Source of the DNA: an uncultured Aquimarina sp.
GTDB taxonomy: Bacteria; Bacteroidota; Bacteroidia; Flavobacteriales; Flavobacteriaceae
NCBI RefSeq assembly: GCF_947495315.1
Contig: NZ_CANLYD010000002.1
Location: forward strand, 310,001-374,000
Length of the DNA stretch: 64,000 nt
Direction of reading: 5' to 3'
Below the pieces are notes generated by a model that made no database searches, was not told the origin of the DNA, and was given only the letters and a program-made list of their open reading frames with translations. Below, piece by piece: positions 26,346 through 36,500 of this stretch (its first letter is position 1; the number at the start of each line of letters is the position of its first letter). The translations under genes and the position numbers were made by a program.

Positions 26346-27137
26346 ATGATCAAGAACATTATTAATGGTATCAAAGCATATTTTGGAGGTTTTGCTTTAA
26401 TCTCTAAACTAGGATTGTGGAAGTATTTCGCCATCCCGATTCTTATTAGTTTTTTAACCGGAATCATTTTTATGGTTTCAGCTTGGTTTTTATCAGATCC
26501 TCTAGGAGGTTTTATTGCCAAGGCATGGGTTTGGGATTGGGGATCAGAAACATTCGCTATGATTAGTAAAGGTTTTAGTATCTTATTAATACTAGCGTTG
26601 GGATTAGTGTTGTATAAGCATATCGTTATGGCGCTGTCGGCACCATTTATGAGCCCTGTTTCAGAAAAAGTAGAAGCACACCTTTTAGGAGATGCCCATC
26701 AAACACATCAGCATCGTAACACTTCATTCAGAGAACAGCTGATGCGTGGTATTCGTATTAACGTAAGAAACTTGTTTAGAGAATTATTATTTATCATTCC
26801 TTTATTAATTCTCAGTCTTATTCCGGTAATCGGAATTATCGCTACGATATTGATATTTGCCATACAAGCATATTATATAGGTTTTGGAAATATGGATTAT
26901 ACGATGGAACGTCATTTTAAGTATAAAGAAAGTATTCAATTTGTAAGAAAGCACAGAGGAACAGCCATTGGTAATGGTATTGTGTTTATGTTCATGCTAT
27001 TTATACCCATAATTGGGTTTATTGTTACACTTCCAATTTCTGTAGTAGCTGCGTCTACTGAGACAGTTAAAATTTTGAATCAAAAAGGACTTATTGAAGG
27101 AAAAGATTCTAATGAGGTTTCTAAAATTGAAGCATAA
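26346..27137 (+). CDS. EI24-family (CysZ-like) membrane protein
   Basis: The 263 residues have an N-terminal GIKAYFGGFALISKLGLWKYF and about four hydrophobic segments. EELMRGIRINVRNL-like sequence in the middle (EQLMRGIRINVRNLFRELLF) and GFGNMDYTMERHFKY towards the end are typical of EI24-domain proteins. Bacterial relatives include the sulfate permease CysZ, but the sequence gives no specific evidence for sulfate. It lies between hemE and hemF and ends 3 bases before hemF, so co-expression is likely. Confidence 0.78.
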   Translation: MIKNIINGIKAYFGGFALISKLGLWKYFAIPILISFLTGIIFMVSAWFLSDPLGGFIAKAWVWDWGSETFAMISKGFSILLILALGLVLYKHIVMALSAPFMSPVSEKVEAHLLGDAHQTHQHRNTSFREQLMRGIRINVRNLFRELLFIIPLLILSLIPVIGIIATILIFAIQAYYIGFGNMDYTMERHFKYKESIQFVRKHRGTAIGNGIVFMFMLFIPIIGFIVTLPISVVAASTETVKILNQKGLIEGKDSNEVSKIEA

Positions 27138-27140
27138 AAC

Positions 27141-28043
27141 ATGAAAGAAAGATTCTATCAATATATACAAGATTTACAGGATACAATTACGTCTGGATTA
27201 GAAGCAGTTGATGGTCAAGCTACATTTAAAGAAGATATCTGGAAACGTCCTGAAGGTGGAGGAGGTCGTACACGAGTTATTGAAAAAGGAGCTGTATTCG
27301 AAAAAGGAGGTGTTAATATCTCTGGAGTTCATGGCAAATTACCCAAAGCGATGCGGAGCTATTTTAATGTAGGAGATGTAGACTTTTTTGCCTGCGGATT
27401 GTCACTGGTGTTGCATCCTAAAAGTCCAATGGTACCAACAGTACACGCCAATTGGAGATATTTTGAGATGTATGATAAAGAGGGTGCTGTTGTGGATAGT
27501 TGGTTTGGTGGTGGACAGGATCTTACACCATACTATTTGTTTGATGAGGATGCAAGACACTTTCATCAGGTATGTAAAACATCTTGTGATAAACACAATC
27601 CTGATTTTTATTCATTGTATAAAAAGAAATGTGATGAATATTTTTATAATGCGCATCGAGGTGAAGGTCGTGGAGTAGGAGGTTTATTTTTTGACTATTG
27701 TAAGAAAACAGAGACGATGACTATGCAAAATTGGTATGATTTTGTAACAGAAGTGGGTAATAGTTTCTTACAGGCTTACGTTCCTATCGTAGAACGAAGA
27801 AAAAACACAAAATTTACTGATATACAAAAAGATTGGCAGGAGATTCGCCGTGGTAGGTATGTAGAGTTTAATTTGGTACATGATAAAGGAACACTGTTTG
27901 GGCTAAAAACAAACGGAAGAATTGAGAGCATTCTAATGAGTTTACCGCCACAAGTACAATGGCGCTATGATCATCATCCTGCATTAGGTTCTGAAGAAGA
28001 ACGATTACTAGAAATTTTAAAGAACCCGAAAGAGTGGGTGTAA
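27141..28043 (+). CDS. hemF: oxygen-dependent coproporphyrinogen III oxidase
   Basis: The 300-residue protein contains HANWRYFEMYD and DSWFGGGQDLTPYYLFDEDARHFH, both diagnostic of HemF. RGEGRGVGGLFFDY and GRYVEFNLVHDKGTLFGL follow, and the C-terminal PPQVQWRYDHHPALGSEE is canonical. It converts coproporphyrinogen III to protoporphyrinogen IX using O2, which implies an aerobic lifestyle. No oxygen-independent HemN is in the window. Confidence 0.96.
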   Translation: MKERFYQYIQDLQDTITSGLEAVDGQATFKEDIWKRPEGGGGRTRVIEKGAVFEKGGVNISGVHGKLPKAMRSYFNVGDVDFFACGLSLVLHPKSPMVPTVHANWRYFEMYDKEGAVVDSWFGGGQDLTPYYLFDEDARHFHQVCKTSCDKHNPDFYSLYKKKCDEYFYNAHRGEGRGVGGLFFDYCKKTETMTMQNWYDFVTEVGNSFLQAYVPIVERRKNTKFTDIQKDWQEIRRGRYVEFNLVHDKGTLFGLKTNGRIESILMSLPPQVQWRYDHHPALGSEEERLLEILKNPKEWV

Positions 28044-28205
28044 TCCTACCAAAAACCGGGTAAAAACCGGTTACTATTCAAGTTTAATCGGATAAAATGC
28101 ACAAAAATTAGGACAAAAGGTTGTTTGTATGGTTTTTTTTATTACCTTGCGCACACTTATGGGGCTTATTGAATAAATTTTTAACCAATTAACACCCAGA
28201 ACCCT

Positions 28206-28820
28206 ATGAAAAAAATTTTACTATTATTAACTGTAATCCTTCTGACTGGATGTCAATACTTCACAGATGGAAAACAGAAGTCTAAGTTTACAAATTTCTC
28301 CAAAAAAAACACAATCGAGTTTCGTAAGAATACGATAATGCTTACCAAGGGGTATGAAAAAACAAGCCCTGAGCAGTTTAAGGTTCGGTTAGATTCATTA
28401 ACCGATAGCCCTAAATTTAAGAAGATCGCGTTAGAGGAATTGAAAAAAATCGAAGATAAAAATGTTGATTTTCAGTTGTTCGTTGATGAGAAAAATGTAG
28501 AAAACTATGTATTTATTTATGCGTGTGATTTTTATCAATTAGATGAGCATAGAGCTGCTACAGTTGTAGAAGCGTTAAGCCGACAACTAAAGGATGAAGC
28601 AAATGTGCAAGAAGTACGTTACAAAAGAATCCACGGAAGATTTTTCTTTACTCCAACTTCTAAAATTGTGAAGTTAAAATACCTAAAAGGGTATAAAATG
28701 GAAAAGAAATATCAGGCAGAGTACATTGTTGCCTCTAAAACAGGTGGTATTGGGTTACTGATAAGTAATCTTGAGAATGTAGATTTTGAAAATTCTATCA
28801 AGAGGCTAGCTGTGAAATAA
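28206..28820 (+). CDS. lipoprotein, function unknown
   Basis: The 204 residues begin with a lipoprotein signal MKKILLLLTVILLTGC (Cys16). The mature part is mixed alpha/beta and Lys-rich. The segment YIVASKTGGIGLLISNLENVDFENSIKRLAV looks like a C-terminal alpha/beta fold, and YACDFYQLDEHRAATVVEALSRQLKDE forms a long helix. I do not recognise the family. It has its own upstream gap of 160 bases and a strong terminator, so it is probably a single-gene unit. Confidence 0.65.
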   Translation: MKKILLLLTVILLTGCQYFTDGKQKSKFTNFSKKNTIEFRKNTIMLTKGYEKTSPEQFKVRLDSLTDSPKFKKIALEELKKIEDKNVDFQLFVDEKNVENYVFIYACDFYQLDEHRAATVVEALSRQLKDEANVQEVRYKRIHGRFFFTPTSKIVKLKYLKGYKMEKKYQAEYIVASKTGGIGLLISNLENVDFENSIKRLAVK

Positions 28821-28864
28821 TACAGTATACCAATTATGTTAATTGGGTTTTCATATAAAATTAT

Positions 28865-28899
28865 AAAGGTATTGGTTATGATAATCAATACCTTTTTTT
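28865..28899 (+). terminator. Rho-independent terminator
   Basis: AAAGGTATTG pairs with CAATACCTTT, followed by a run of Ts, 45 bases after the upstream lipoprotein stop. Confidence 0.85.
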
Positions 28900-28983
28900 G
28901 TATCCTTATAGTTAAGATTGATATTTTGATTAAAATCGACTGTCTTCAATTCTTGGTTGAAGACATACTTTAAAAGTGAAAAA

Positions 28984-29382
28984 ATGAGAAAAATTTTAAT
29001 ACTTTCTATACTAGTTTTCATTACTAGCTGTGCTCGTAATGTAGAGCCTACAGCAGAGAATATTAATAAGATTTTTACTTCTCAGGATTTTACTTTTGAA
29101 TTTCATCAAATAGGAGCAACAAAGAAATCAATGAGCTTCAGAGATGATTATCTGGTGTATAAAAGTGACCAACCTACAATAAGACGTGAGATCACCTACG
29201 ATGAGGTGCTGCTAATTAATGATTTTATCCAGAAGATTGTCAATTTACATCAGGATGATAAGGATACGGAATCTTCTTCCTTTTACGTAGTAAAGAATAC
29301 AGCTTATAAAACTACTATTATCCCAGAGCAAGAAGGTTATTATTTTGAGGCTTTATTAAGAACGTTGAAGTTAACCGATTAG
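28984..29382 (+). CDS. small lipoprotein, function unknown
   Basis: The protein has 132 residues from the ATG at 28984. A TTG 27 bases upstream would displace the signal peptide. MRKILILSILVFITSCARN is a clear lipoprotein signal with Cys16. The mature protein has alternating strands (DFTFEFHQIGATKKSMSFRD) and no recognised motif. It converges on an acetyltransferase gene, with 13 bases between stops. Confidence 0.62.
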   Translation: MRKILILSILVFITSCARNVEPTAENINKIFTSQDFTFEFHQIGATKKSMSFRDDYLVYKSDQPTIRREITYDEVLLINDFIQKIVNLHQDDKDTESSSFYVVKNTAYKTTIIPEQEGYYFEALLRTLKLTD

Positions 29383-29395
29383 AAATGTAATAACA

Positions 29396-29911
29396 TTAAA
29401 TGGTTTTTAGCATTACTTTGTTTTCATAGGTGTTCATTTCCATTTCGAAAAAAGCATTACCGATGCAATTAAATTGTTGTTTTTCATAAAAAGAAATTGC
29501 TCTTTCGTTTTTTATATATACCCAAAGCCAAAGTTCTGTATACTCTTTACTATTTAATTCTTTTTCCACCGCATTAAGTAATCCAGAACCCACACCTTTT
29601 CCAAAAAACCAATCCAGTACATATAGTTTTCCAAGCTCTGGAGCTATCTTATTTCTTAAAGGACAAGTACTTTTATAAACAATCTCTGCAACTCCTATAG
29701 GATTATCTTTGTAGGTTGCCACAATAATAGAATCTTCCTCTTTTATGGTTTTTTCAATGGCTTTTACAGAGAATTTATCGGATACAAAATTGGCAAATTC
29801 TTTAGTGATTCCTTGTACAGCATATGTTTTCATATATACCTGTTTGTACAGAATGGAAAGTTGTAAAGTATCACTCAATGCAGCTTTTCTATATGTAATC
29901 TCAGTATTCAT
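29396..29911 (-). CDS. GNAT-family N-acetyltransferase
   Basis: The 171-residue protein has the GNAT acetyl-CoA loop around LYVLDWFFGKGVGSGLLNAV (G-K-G-V-G-S-G). The C-terminal WLWVYIKNERAISFYEKQQF is the hallmark last helix and strand. The substrate is unknown. It lies immediately upstream of (22 bases from) the carboxypeptidase-like paralogue's stop on the opposite side, without obvious operon partners. Confidence 0.8.
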   Translation of the reverse strand: MNTEITYRKAALSDTLQLSILYKQVYMKTYAVQGITKEFANFVSDKFSVKAIEKTIKEEDSIIVATYKDNPIGVAEIVYKSTCPLRNKIAPELGKLYVLDWFFGKGVGSGLLNAVEKELNSKEYTELWLWVYIKNERAISFYEKQQFNCIGNAFFEMEMNTYENKVMLKTI

Positions 29912-29932
29912 TATGTTAATAAAATAACCGGT

Positions 29933-31441
29933 TTATTCTTCTTCTATATCTTCATCAATAGCTTTAAACTGTTTGATTGCAGTATTAGGTTCTATAATAT
30001 TATAACCTTTCCAGAAATCCGGACTGTATTTTGATAAATAAGTGGATTGTACGTTTTTATTTTCTTTACCGTTATTATATTCTGCTTCGGTGATATTTTT
30101 AGCATCAAAGACGATCACTTCATACTTGTTTTTAGCGTAACTAATGACATCTAGGTTAAGGGACAACTGATTTTGCTTGTTTCTTCCTTTAACGTATTTA
30201 TTTTTCTCTATAATACTTAATGGACGATCTACACCAAATTTGTTTTCTGTTACTTTTTCTATAAATTTTACCCCATATTTACCATCTGATCCTTTCTGAA
30301 AAATAGTAGTGCCACTATATCCATTTTCTTCAAAACTAACACCTAATAAGTTAAAACTACGTAAACGCTTTACGTTTTGATAATCTACGCGTATCACTGC
30401 AAAATCCTCTGTATTTACGTATAAGGTACCTTTAAAATCACCTCTTCTTTTTGGTGTGAATTTGATCACATATACTCCCACATCATCCAGTATGGTATAA
30501 TCTACTCGCTCAAAAATATACCTGCCTGAATTTTTGATCACATTCAATTTAGTATCTGACTGATATAACATTTCATTAAACAGGTTTTTGAGATTCATTT
30601 TTCTGGACTTAAAGAAGAAATTTTCTTTTGGATTATCAATTCCATCTGCGATATCCTGAGCATCTTGATTCGCTTTAAGAATCGAATCTACCTGTACTTT
30701 TTGACTAAAGAGTCCTGATCTTATTTTTAGATATGAATTAGGTTTTACATTATCTTTAAAGATTTTCTCCATTTTCTTAAACACCCCTTCTATAGATCCA
30801 TTATTGTTTTTATCATATAGACGAGCTCCTTTGATTACATTTAGTTTCTGTTTATCGGTATTTCCATAAAAATCACATAAAGCCTCCGCATAAAAAACAG
30901 AATTTCTCGGAATCACTCGGGATATACTATCTACTAGTTTTTTGTCAATCTCCTCGATAGTAGATTTTTTAAACTCAATATCCATTTTTTTAATAAAATT
31001 GGTATTAGTTTCTCTAAAAAATAGTCTGCTTTTAGCAAGATCAGATCTATAATTATCTTCCATATTATCATCTACATTGTCAATGATATCGTCGATATCA
31101 AGATTTTTGTTAGAGATAAAAACACTTTTTAATGCTATAGCTTTGGGTTGGATATATATAATGCTATCCGTAATACTTGTTACAGCAACACCGACTTTTT
31201 CATAACCCATAGAAGAAATGTAGATAGAATCTATTTTGGATTGAATATCATCTAGAGTAATACTAAAACTTCCTTCTTCGTTAGTTACTATTCCTTGATT
31301 TTCTCCAATCTGTATGGTAGCGTAGGGTATGGGTTGATTGGTTTTTTTGTCAACAACCTTAGAGCTAATTTTTTGAGCTTTTATAGAAGAAGAAATCATC
31401 CATACACTAAGAATTAGTAACACAATTTTATTCATTTTCAT
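29933..31441 (-). CDS. carboxypeptidase-like regulatory-domain protein (paralogue A)
   Basis: The 502 residues start with a Sec signal (MKMNKIVLLILSVWMISSSIKAQ) followed by a CarbopepD_reg-type beta-sandwich (about 24-105; KKTNQPIPYATIQIGENQGI and the YISSMGYEKV strand). The remaining 400 residues form a domain with SYLKIRSGLFSQKVQVDS, a strand-rich centre (YVIKFTPKRRGDFKGTLYVN) and a conserved C-terminus YSPDFWKGYNIIEPNTAIKQF. The sandwich is shared with the N-termini of SusC-like receptors, but no barrel is present. It probably acts in the periplasm or outer membrane; its role is unknown. It is a tandem paralogue of the gene at 31678-33186. Confidence 0.8.
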   Translation of the reverse strand: MKMNKIVLLILSVWMISSSIKAQKISSKVVDKKTNQPIPYATIQIGENQGIVTNEEGSFSITLDDIQSKIDSIYISSMGYEKVGVAVTSITDSIIYIQPKAIALKSVFISNKNLDIDDIIDNVDDNMEDNYRSDLAKSRLFFRETNTNFIKKMDIEFKKSTIEEIDKKLVDSISRVIPRNSVFYAEALCDFYGNTDKQKLNVIKGARLYDKNNNGSIEGVFKKMEKIFKDNVKPNSYLKIRSGLFSQKVQVDSILKANQDAQDIADGIDNPKENFFFKSRKMNLKNLFNEMLYQSDTKLNVIKNSGRYIFERVDYTILDDVGVYVIKFTPKRRGDFKGTLYVNTEDFAVIRVDYQNVKRLRSFNLLGVSFEENGYSGTTIFQKGSDGKYGVKFIEKVTENKFGVDRPLSIIEKNKYVKGRNKQNQLSLNLDVISYAKNKYEVIVFDAKNITEAEYNNGKENKNVQSTYLSKYSPDFWKGYNIIEPNTAIKQFKAIDEDIEEE

Positions 31442-31677
31442 AGCATCAGTAGATTCATAAAATTACACGATAAAAGTATAGATTCCATTATATCTATTAC
31501 ATAGTTACAACGAAAAAGAATACAATTATGGTAATATATTCTTAAAATAAGACGAGATATTTACTGATTTATAACAAATAAATTGAATAAAATCCCTTTT
31601 GAACAAAGTGATTCTTATGATAGTCTTGATTGTGCTCTAACAGGTTCAGCAGAATTAACAAAATCTAATTTAGAGGA

Positions 31678-33186
31678 CTATAAGCCTCCTTCAATCGCTG
31701 TAAATTGTTTAATCGCAGTATTAGGCTCTATGATGTTATATCCTTTCCAGAAATCCGGATCGTATTTAGAGAGGTACTGTGGTTTGATGGTTTTGTTTTC
31801 TTTACTACTTTCATACTGACTTTCTGTAATAGGTTGAGAATCAAAAACAACAACTTCATATTTACTAATTTCACCTGCACCGATATCCAGTCCTAAGGAT
31901 AGCTCGTTTTGTTTGCGCCTTCCTTTTACAAACTTGTTTTTCTCGATAATTTTAAGTGGACGATCAATTCCAAAAACATTTCCTCTGGTCTTTTCTATGT
32001 AGCGCACACTGTATTTACCATCTGCTCCTTTAGCAAAGATCGTTTTGCCTTTATACATGGTATCGTGAAAACTGACACCTAATAGACCAAAGTTCTGAAG
32101 GTTTTTTACATTCTCATAATCAACTCTCATAATAGCAAAATCCTGTGTATTTACATACATTGTTCCCTTAAAATCCGCCCCTCTTTTAGGTTCGAAATTG
32201 ATAATATAAACACTACTATCGTCTATGGTCGTATAATCTATTAGTTCGAACTTATATCGACTAGATTTTTCGATAAAATTGAGTTTAGAATCTTCCTGAA
32301 AAAACATACTAGATAGTAAGTCTTGTAGCGATGATTTTCTGTATTTAAGAAAATAGTTTTCTTCATTTTTATTAGGTTTCTCTACTTCGCTTTTTACCTC
32401 TGCAGCTTCTTCATTGGCATCAAAAATAGAGTCCATTTGTACTTTAGTACCAAGAATCCAACCTGATTTTATCTTTAGATATGAGTTGGGCTTTACGTTC
32501 TTTTTTAAAATTTCTTCCAACTTGTCGGATAGTGCCTCCATAGAACCATCATTACTTTTGTCATAGAGTTCTGCACCTTTAATGATATTTAGTTTTTGCT
32601 TGTCAAAATTACCATAGAGATCACATAACGCTTCTGTATAGTAAGCAGATTTTCTTGGGATAATGGATAGCACACTATCTATAAACTTCTTGTTAAACTC
32701 TTTGATGGTAGACTTTTTGAATTTTATATTCATTTTATGCAGATCACTAAAGTCTGATTGTCTATAAAAAAGCTTTTTATGTGACAAATCTTTACTGTAG
32801 TTTTGATCTACATTCTCTTTTACATTATCAATAATCTCATCGATGCCCAGATTTTTATTAGAGATAAACACACCACTGAGTTCTATAGCTTTTGGTTCTA
32901 TATAGATAATATTATCGGTAATGGAGTTTAATGCAATACCAACTTTTTCGTACCCCATAGAAGAGATATAGATAGAGTCTATTTTTGCAGATCGTTGATC
33001 TAATGTAAAACTAAACATCCCTTCTTCATTTGTAATTACACCTCCATTTTCTGCATATTGAATTGTCGCGTAAGGGATAGGTTCGTTTGTTTTTTTATCG
33101 ACTACTTTAGAACTTATGGTTTGTGCAGATATAGATATGCTTGATAAAAAAGCAATAGATACTACTGTAAGTTTTTTGATATTCAT
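31678..33186 (-). CDS. carboxypeptidase-like regulatory-domain protein (paralogue B)
   Basis: This paralogue has the same length (502 residues) and layout as its neighbour. The signal peptide is MNIKKLTVVSIAFLSSISIS. The CarbopepD_reg sandwich contains KKTNEPIPYATIQYAENGGV. The centre YIINFEPKRGADFKGTMYVN and the C-terminus YDPDFWKGYNIIEPNTAIKQF match paralogue A almost word for word, while the region around residues 260-290 differs. The pair arose by tandem duplication, and the intergenic spacer of 236 bases may hold a separate promoter for paralogue A. Function is unknown. Confidence 0.8.
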   Translation of the reverse strand: MNIKKLTVVSIAFLSSISISAQTISSKVVDKKTNEPIPYATIQYAENGGVITNEEGMFSFTLDQRSAKIDSIYISSMGYEKVGIALNSITDNIIYIEPKAIELSGVFISNKNLGIDEIIDNVKENVDQNYSKDLSHKKLFYRQSDFSDLHKMNIKFKKSTIKEFNKKFIDSVLSIIPRKSAYYTEALCDLYGNFDKQKLNIIKGAELYDKSNDGSMEALSDKLEEILKKNVKPNSYLKIKSGWILGTKVQMDSIFDANEEAAEVKSEVEKPNKNEENYFLKYRKSSLQDLLSSMFFQEDSKLNFIEKSSRYKFELIDYTTIDDSSVYIINFEPKRGADFKGTMYVNTQDFAIMRVDYENVKNLQNFGLLGVSFHDTMYKGKTIFAKGADGKYSVRYIEKTRGNVFGIDRPLKIIEKNKFVKGRRKQNELSLGLDIGAGEISKYEVVVFDSQPITESQYESSKENKTIKPQYLSKYDPDFWKGYNIIEPNTAIKQFTAIEGGL

Positions 33187-33539
33187 AATTTGATGATTTC
33201 GTTTTTTGATATCCGATAGTTATTCATATAGACGTAAATAGATCTATAAAGGTTGCCTGCGTTATATACTATTTGATTTTAATAGAATAGGAGGCACTGT
33301 ACGGAGAAGACGGATGTGAAGGGGAAATGTTACAAAAGGAGAAAACCTTATAATAAACAAATAGTATTCAGGTTTTTAATGTGTTAGATAAAACTTCTAT
33401 TCTACAATAGTGTTATAATATTCATAAAAAACCAATATTTGTGGTAACAGATTACTTCTTTATAACACTAATTTATAGATTGTTATACTTAATAAGATAC
33501 ATATCATTTGTAACTTTGGTTTAAACGTTAGTATTCTAT
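33187..33539. other. 353-base intergenic region between divergent genes
   Basis: It separates paralogue B (minus) from the 1000-residue chimera gene (plus). TAACTTTG at 33511-33518 fits the Bacteroidota -7 box and lies 21 bases before the plus-strand ATG, but I see no TTTG at the right -33 distance. No ORF, RNA or strong hairpin is visible. Confidence 0.4.
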
Positions 33540-36500
33540 ATGCCTATGAAATCAAAAATAATTTTTTTACTCATTTGCACATTATTTATAAGTGGATTCA
33601 TATCCGCTCAATACGAGATTACTATAGACGCTTATGTCTTGGATCGAGATACTCAGAAAGCTATTCCTTTTGTGAATGTTGGTTTTTTAGACGAAGGTAT
33701 CGGCACAGTTAGTGATCAGAATGGTCATATCTTTTTACAATACGACGAACAGGAAATAAATAGAAGCAATGTCTTTCAGCTATCGAGTTTAGGATATAAA
33801 ACAATGCAATTATCTGTTAAGGAATTGTTCCAACTATTGACAAATAATAATACCATTTTAATGGAGCCGGCTATCTATGAATTAGAAGCGGCTACAGTAA
33901 CGGCAGAAAAAAGAATGAAAAAGACAGTTGGTAGATCAAGTGTCTCTAATGGTTTTATGGGGTATTGGAAAGATGCCAAGGCGCTAGGTGGTGAGATTGG
34001 CACTAGAATTAGAATCAGCCATAAGAATTCTAAACTACTGCGACTTAAGTTTAATATAAATGAGAATATTACAGATAGCTTATTAGTGCGTGTGAATGTG
34101 CATGAACACAAAAGAAGGGCTCCGGGTAGAAACATGTTAACCAGTAATATTTATCATACTATTACCAAAGAAAAAGGCGAAGAAGTTATAGACTTAATGG
34201 ATTATAATATCGTGGTGCATGATGATATTATTGTTAGTTTAGAGTTGGTAAAAGTATATGGAGAAGACATCGAATTTTCTATTGGAGCATCTAAAGAAGG
34301 TATATCTTATCTGCGTTCTATAAGTCAGGATCATTGGGATGTACATTGGGATATAGGAATGGCATTTAGTGTAGATATATCATACCCTGTCGAAGAAGGG
34401 CAACTAAGAAAAAGAGAAAACCCTGATGATATTGTGCTTTATTGGGATACCTCTTTTTCTGCAACGAATCATGATCCGGAATATACATACCAATTTTTAA
34501 AAGCGTATTTGAAAAAAATAGAAAACACTACGGTAACGCTGATACCCTTTTCTAATACAATTCATGAGCAACAAAAGTTTGACATAAGAAATGGCAAAAG
34601 CAACCAACTTATTGAATCACTTAGTAAGATGGACTATAATGGAGCGACTAATTTTTCCGCTCTTTTTAAGGAAGAAAACAAACCTGATCAATATCTAGTG
34701 GTTAGTGATGGTCGAACCACTTTTGGTTCTTTTGAACAGGTTTATGATGTTCCGGTTTTTTATATTAATCATTTACCAAATCCGGACGATTTGTTATTAC
34801 ACAAAGCCGCGGTACAGAGTGAAGGTTATTATCTTAATCTTACTAAGATCTCTGTTGATCAGGCATTGTCTAATATAGTTTATGAATTAGAAGATAATAA
34901 TGTATACCAGATCGACAAAAATCAAGAATTAATAAAAGGTTTAGTCACTTCTGGTGGGAAACCTGTACAAGGTTGTAAAGTTTCTGTAAAAGGGACGTTG
35001 ATCCAAACAACTACAGATGCTAATGGATCGTTTTCCATAGATGCTAGCATGGAAGATGTGTTGACATTTGATTTTTTTGGGATGGAATCTCAAGAAATTG
35101 CTTTGGACGCAAGAAAAAATATTAAGGTAGATCTTATTTCTAATCACACCGTTCTGGAAGAAGTAATAGTAGAGACTAAAGAAAGTAACGAATCAGATGA
35201 CATAGTAAAAGATGTGTATGGCAACAATGTGAATAAGAAATCAATTGGGCACGCTTATTATACCGTAGAAGAAGAAGATTTTCTTCACTCTGCTATTTAT
35301 CTTTCTGACTTAATAAGAGGTCAGTTTCCGGGAGTCCAGGTGTTTGGTTGGGGAGATGAGGCCGTTTATGAAATACGAACAAAGCTTTCGCTTGCTGCTG
35401 ACAATAGCACACCGCCCTTATTTGTAGTAGATGGTCTACAATTTAACGAGCCACCAACTTTTCTATTCCCTACACAGATAAAATCAATATCTGTACTAAC
35501 TGGCTTATCAGCGTCTGCTAGGTTTGGTCAAGCCGCAAGAAATGGAGTTTTTATTATCACCACTAAATATGGTGATATATCAAATAATAAAGATGGAAAA
35601 CCAATTAATGATTTATTAGTTAAAGGAAATGATTACACAACCTCTAGTTTTTTACTAGATGTTAATCACAATAGACCTTCTTATTTAGATGAATTGTGGA
35701 ATAGTACAAGTTATAAAGAAGCAAAAGAGATATACTATAGCCTTAGAAAGAAGTATCCCATAAGTATACCTTTTTATAGCTATAGTGCCTCTTATTTTAG
35801 GGTATGGAATACTGCATTCGCAGATCAAGTTTTATCTAATATTTCTGAAATTGGGTTCGATAATCCACAGGCATTATTAGTCTTAGCTTTTAAGTTAGAA
35901 GCTATAGAGGAATACCATAACGCAGCGTTTTTGTATGAGCGCATCTTTGACTTAGCTCCTGATGCGGCGCAATCTCATCTGGATTTGGCACGAATCTACG
36001 TTTCGATCGGAAAATATAAAGAAGCCTTTGAACTGTATAAAAAAATATTACGAAATAAGGAATCTACAATGGACTTTGAGGAAATTGCAGAACAAGCCGA
36101 GTCAGAAATTAGGAGATTACTAAACTTTCATAGATCAGAGCTTACTTATAAGGATGTACCCGATGAATTTTTAGCTGTAAAAGGAGTGCCGGTGCGTCTT
36201 GTTTTTCAATGGAGTGATCCTCAGTCAGAATTTGAACTTCAGTTCGTAAGTCCGAAAAAGAAGTTTTCTAAATGGAAACATGTGTTTCGAGAAAATAAGG
36301 AAGAACTATTATCTAGGGTACAATCAGGGGTGTCATCTAAAGAGTTTATAATTGATAATGCAATGCCTGGTGAATGGATTATAAATGTTCAATCATTCGG
36401 TGATGCTTCAGCTTTAAACCCTGCATTTATGAAATATACGATGTATACTAATTATGGTCTGCCTAATGAAACAAAAAAAGTACAATGTATTAACCTATCT

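Noticed and set aside
28054..28072. AACCGG/CCGGTT hairpin after hemF
   Set aside because: Six-base stem without a following T-run; too weak to call as terminator.
31583..31819. 78-codon plus-strand ORF
   Set aside because: It overlaps the 3' end of the carboxypeptidase-like paralogue B on the opposite strand, has no recognisable motif, and looks like an antisense shadow.
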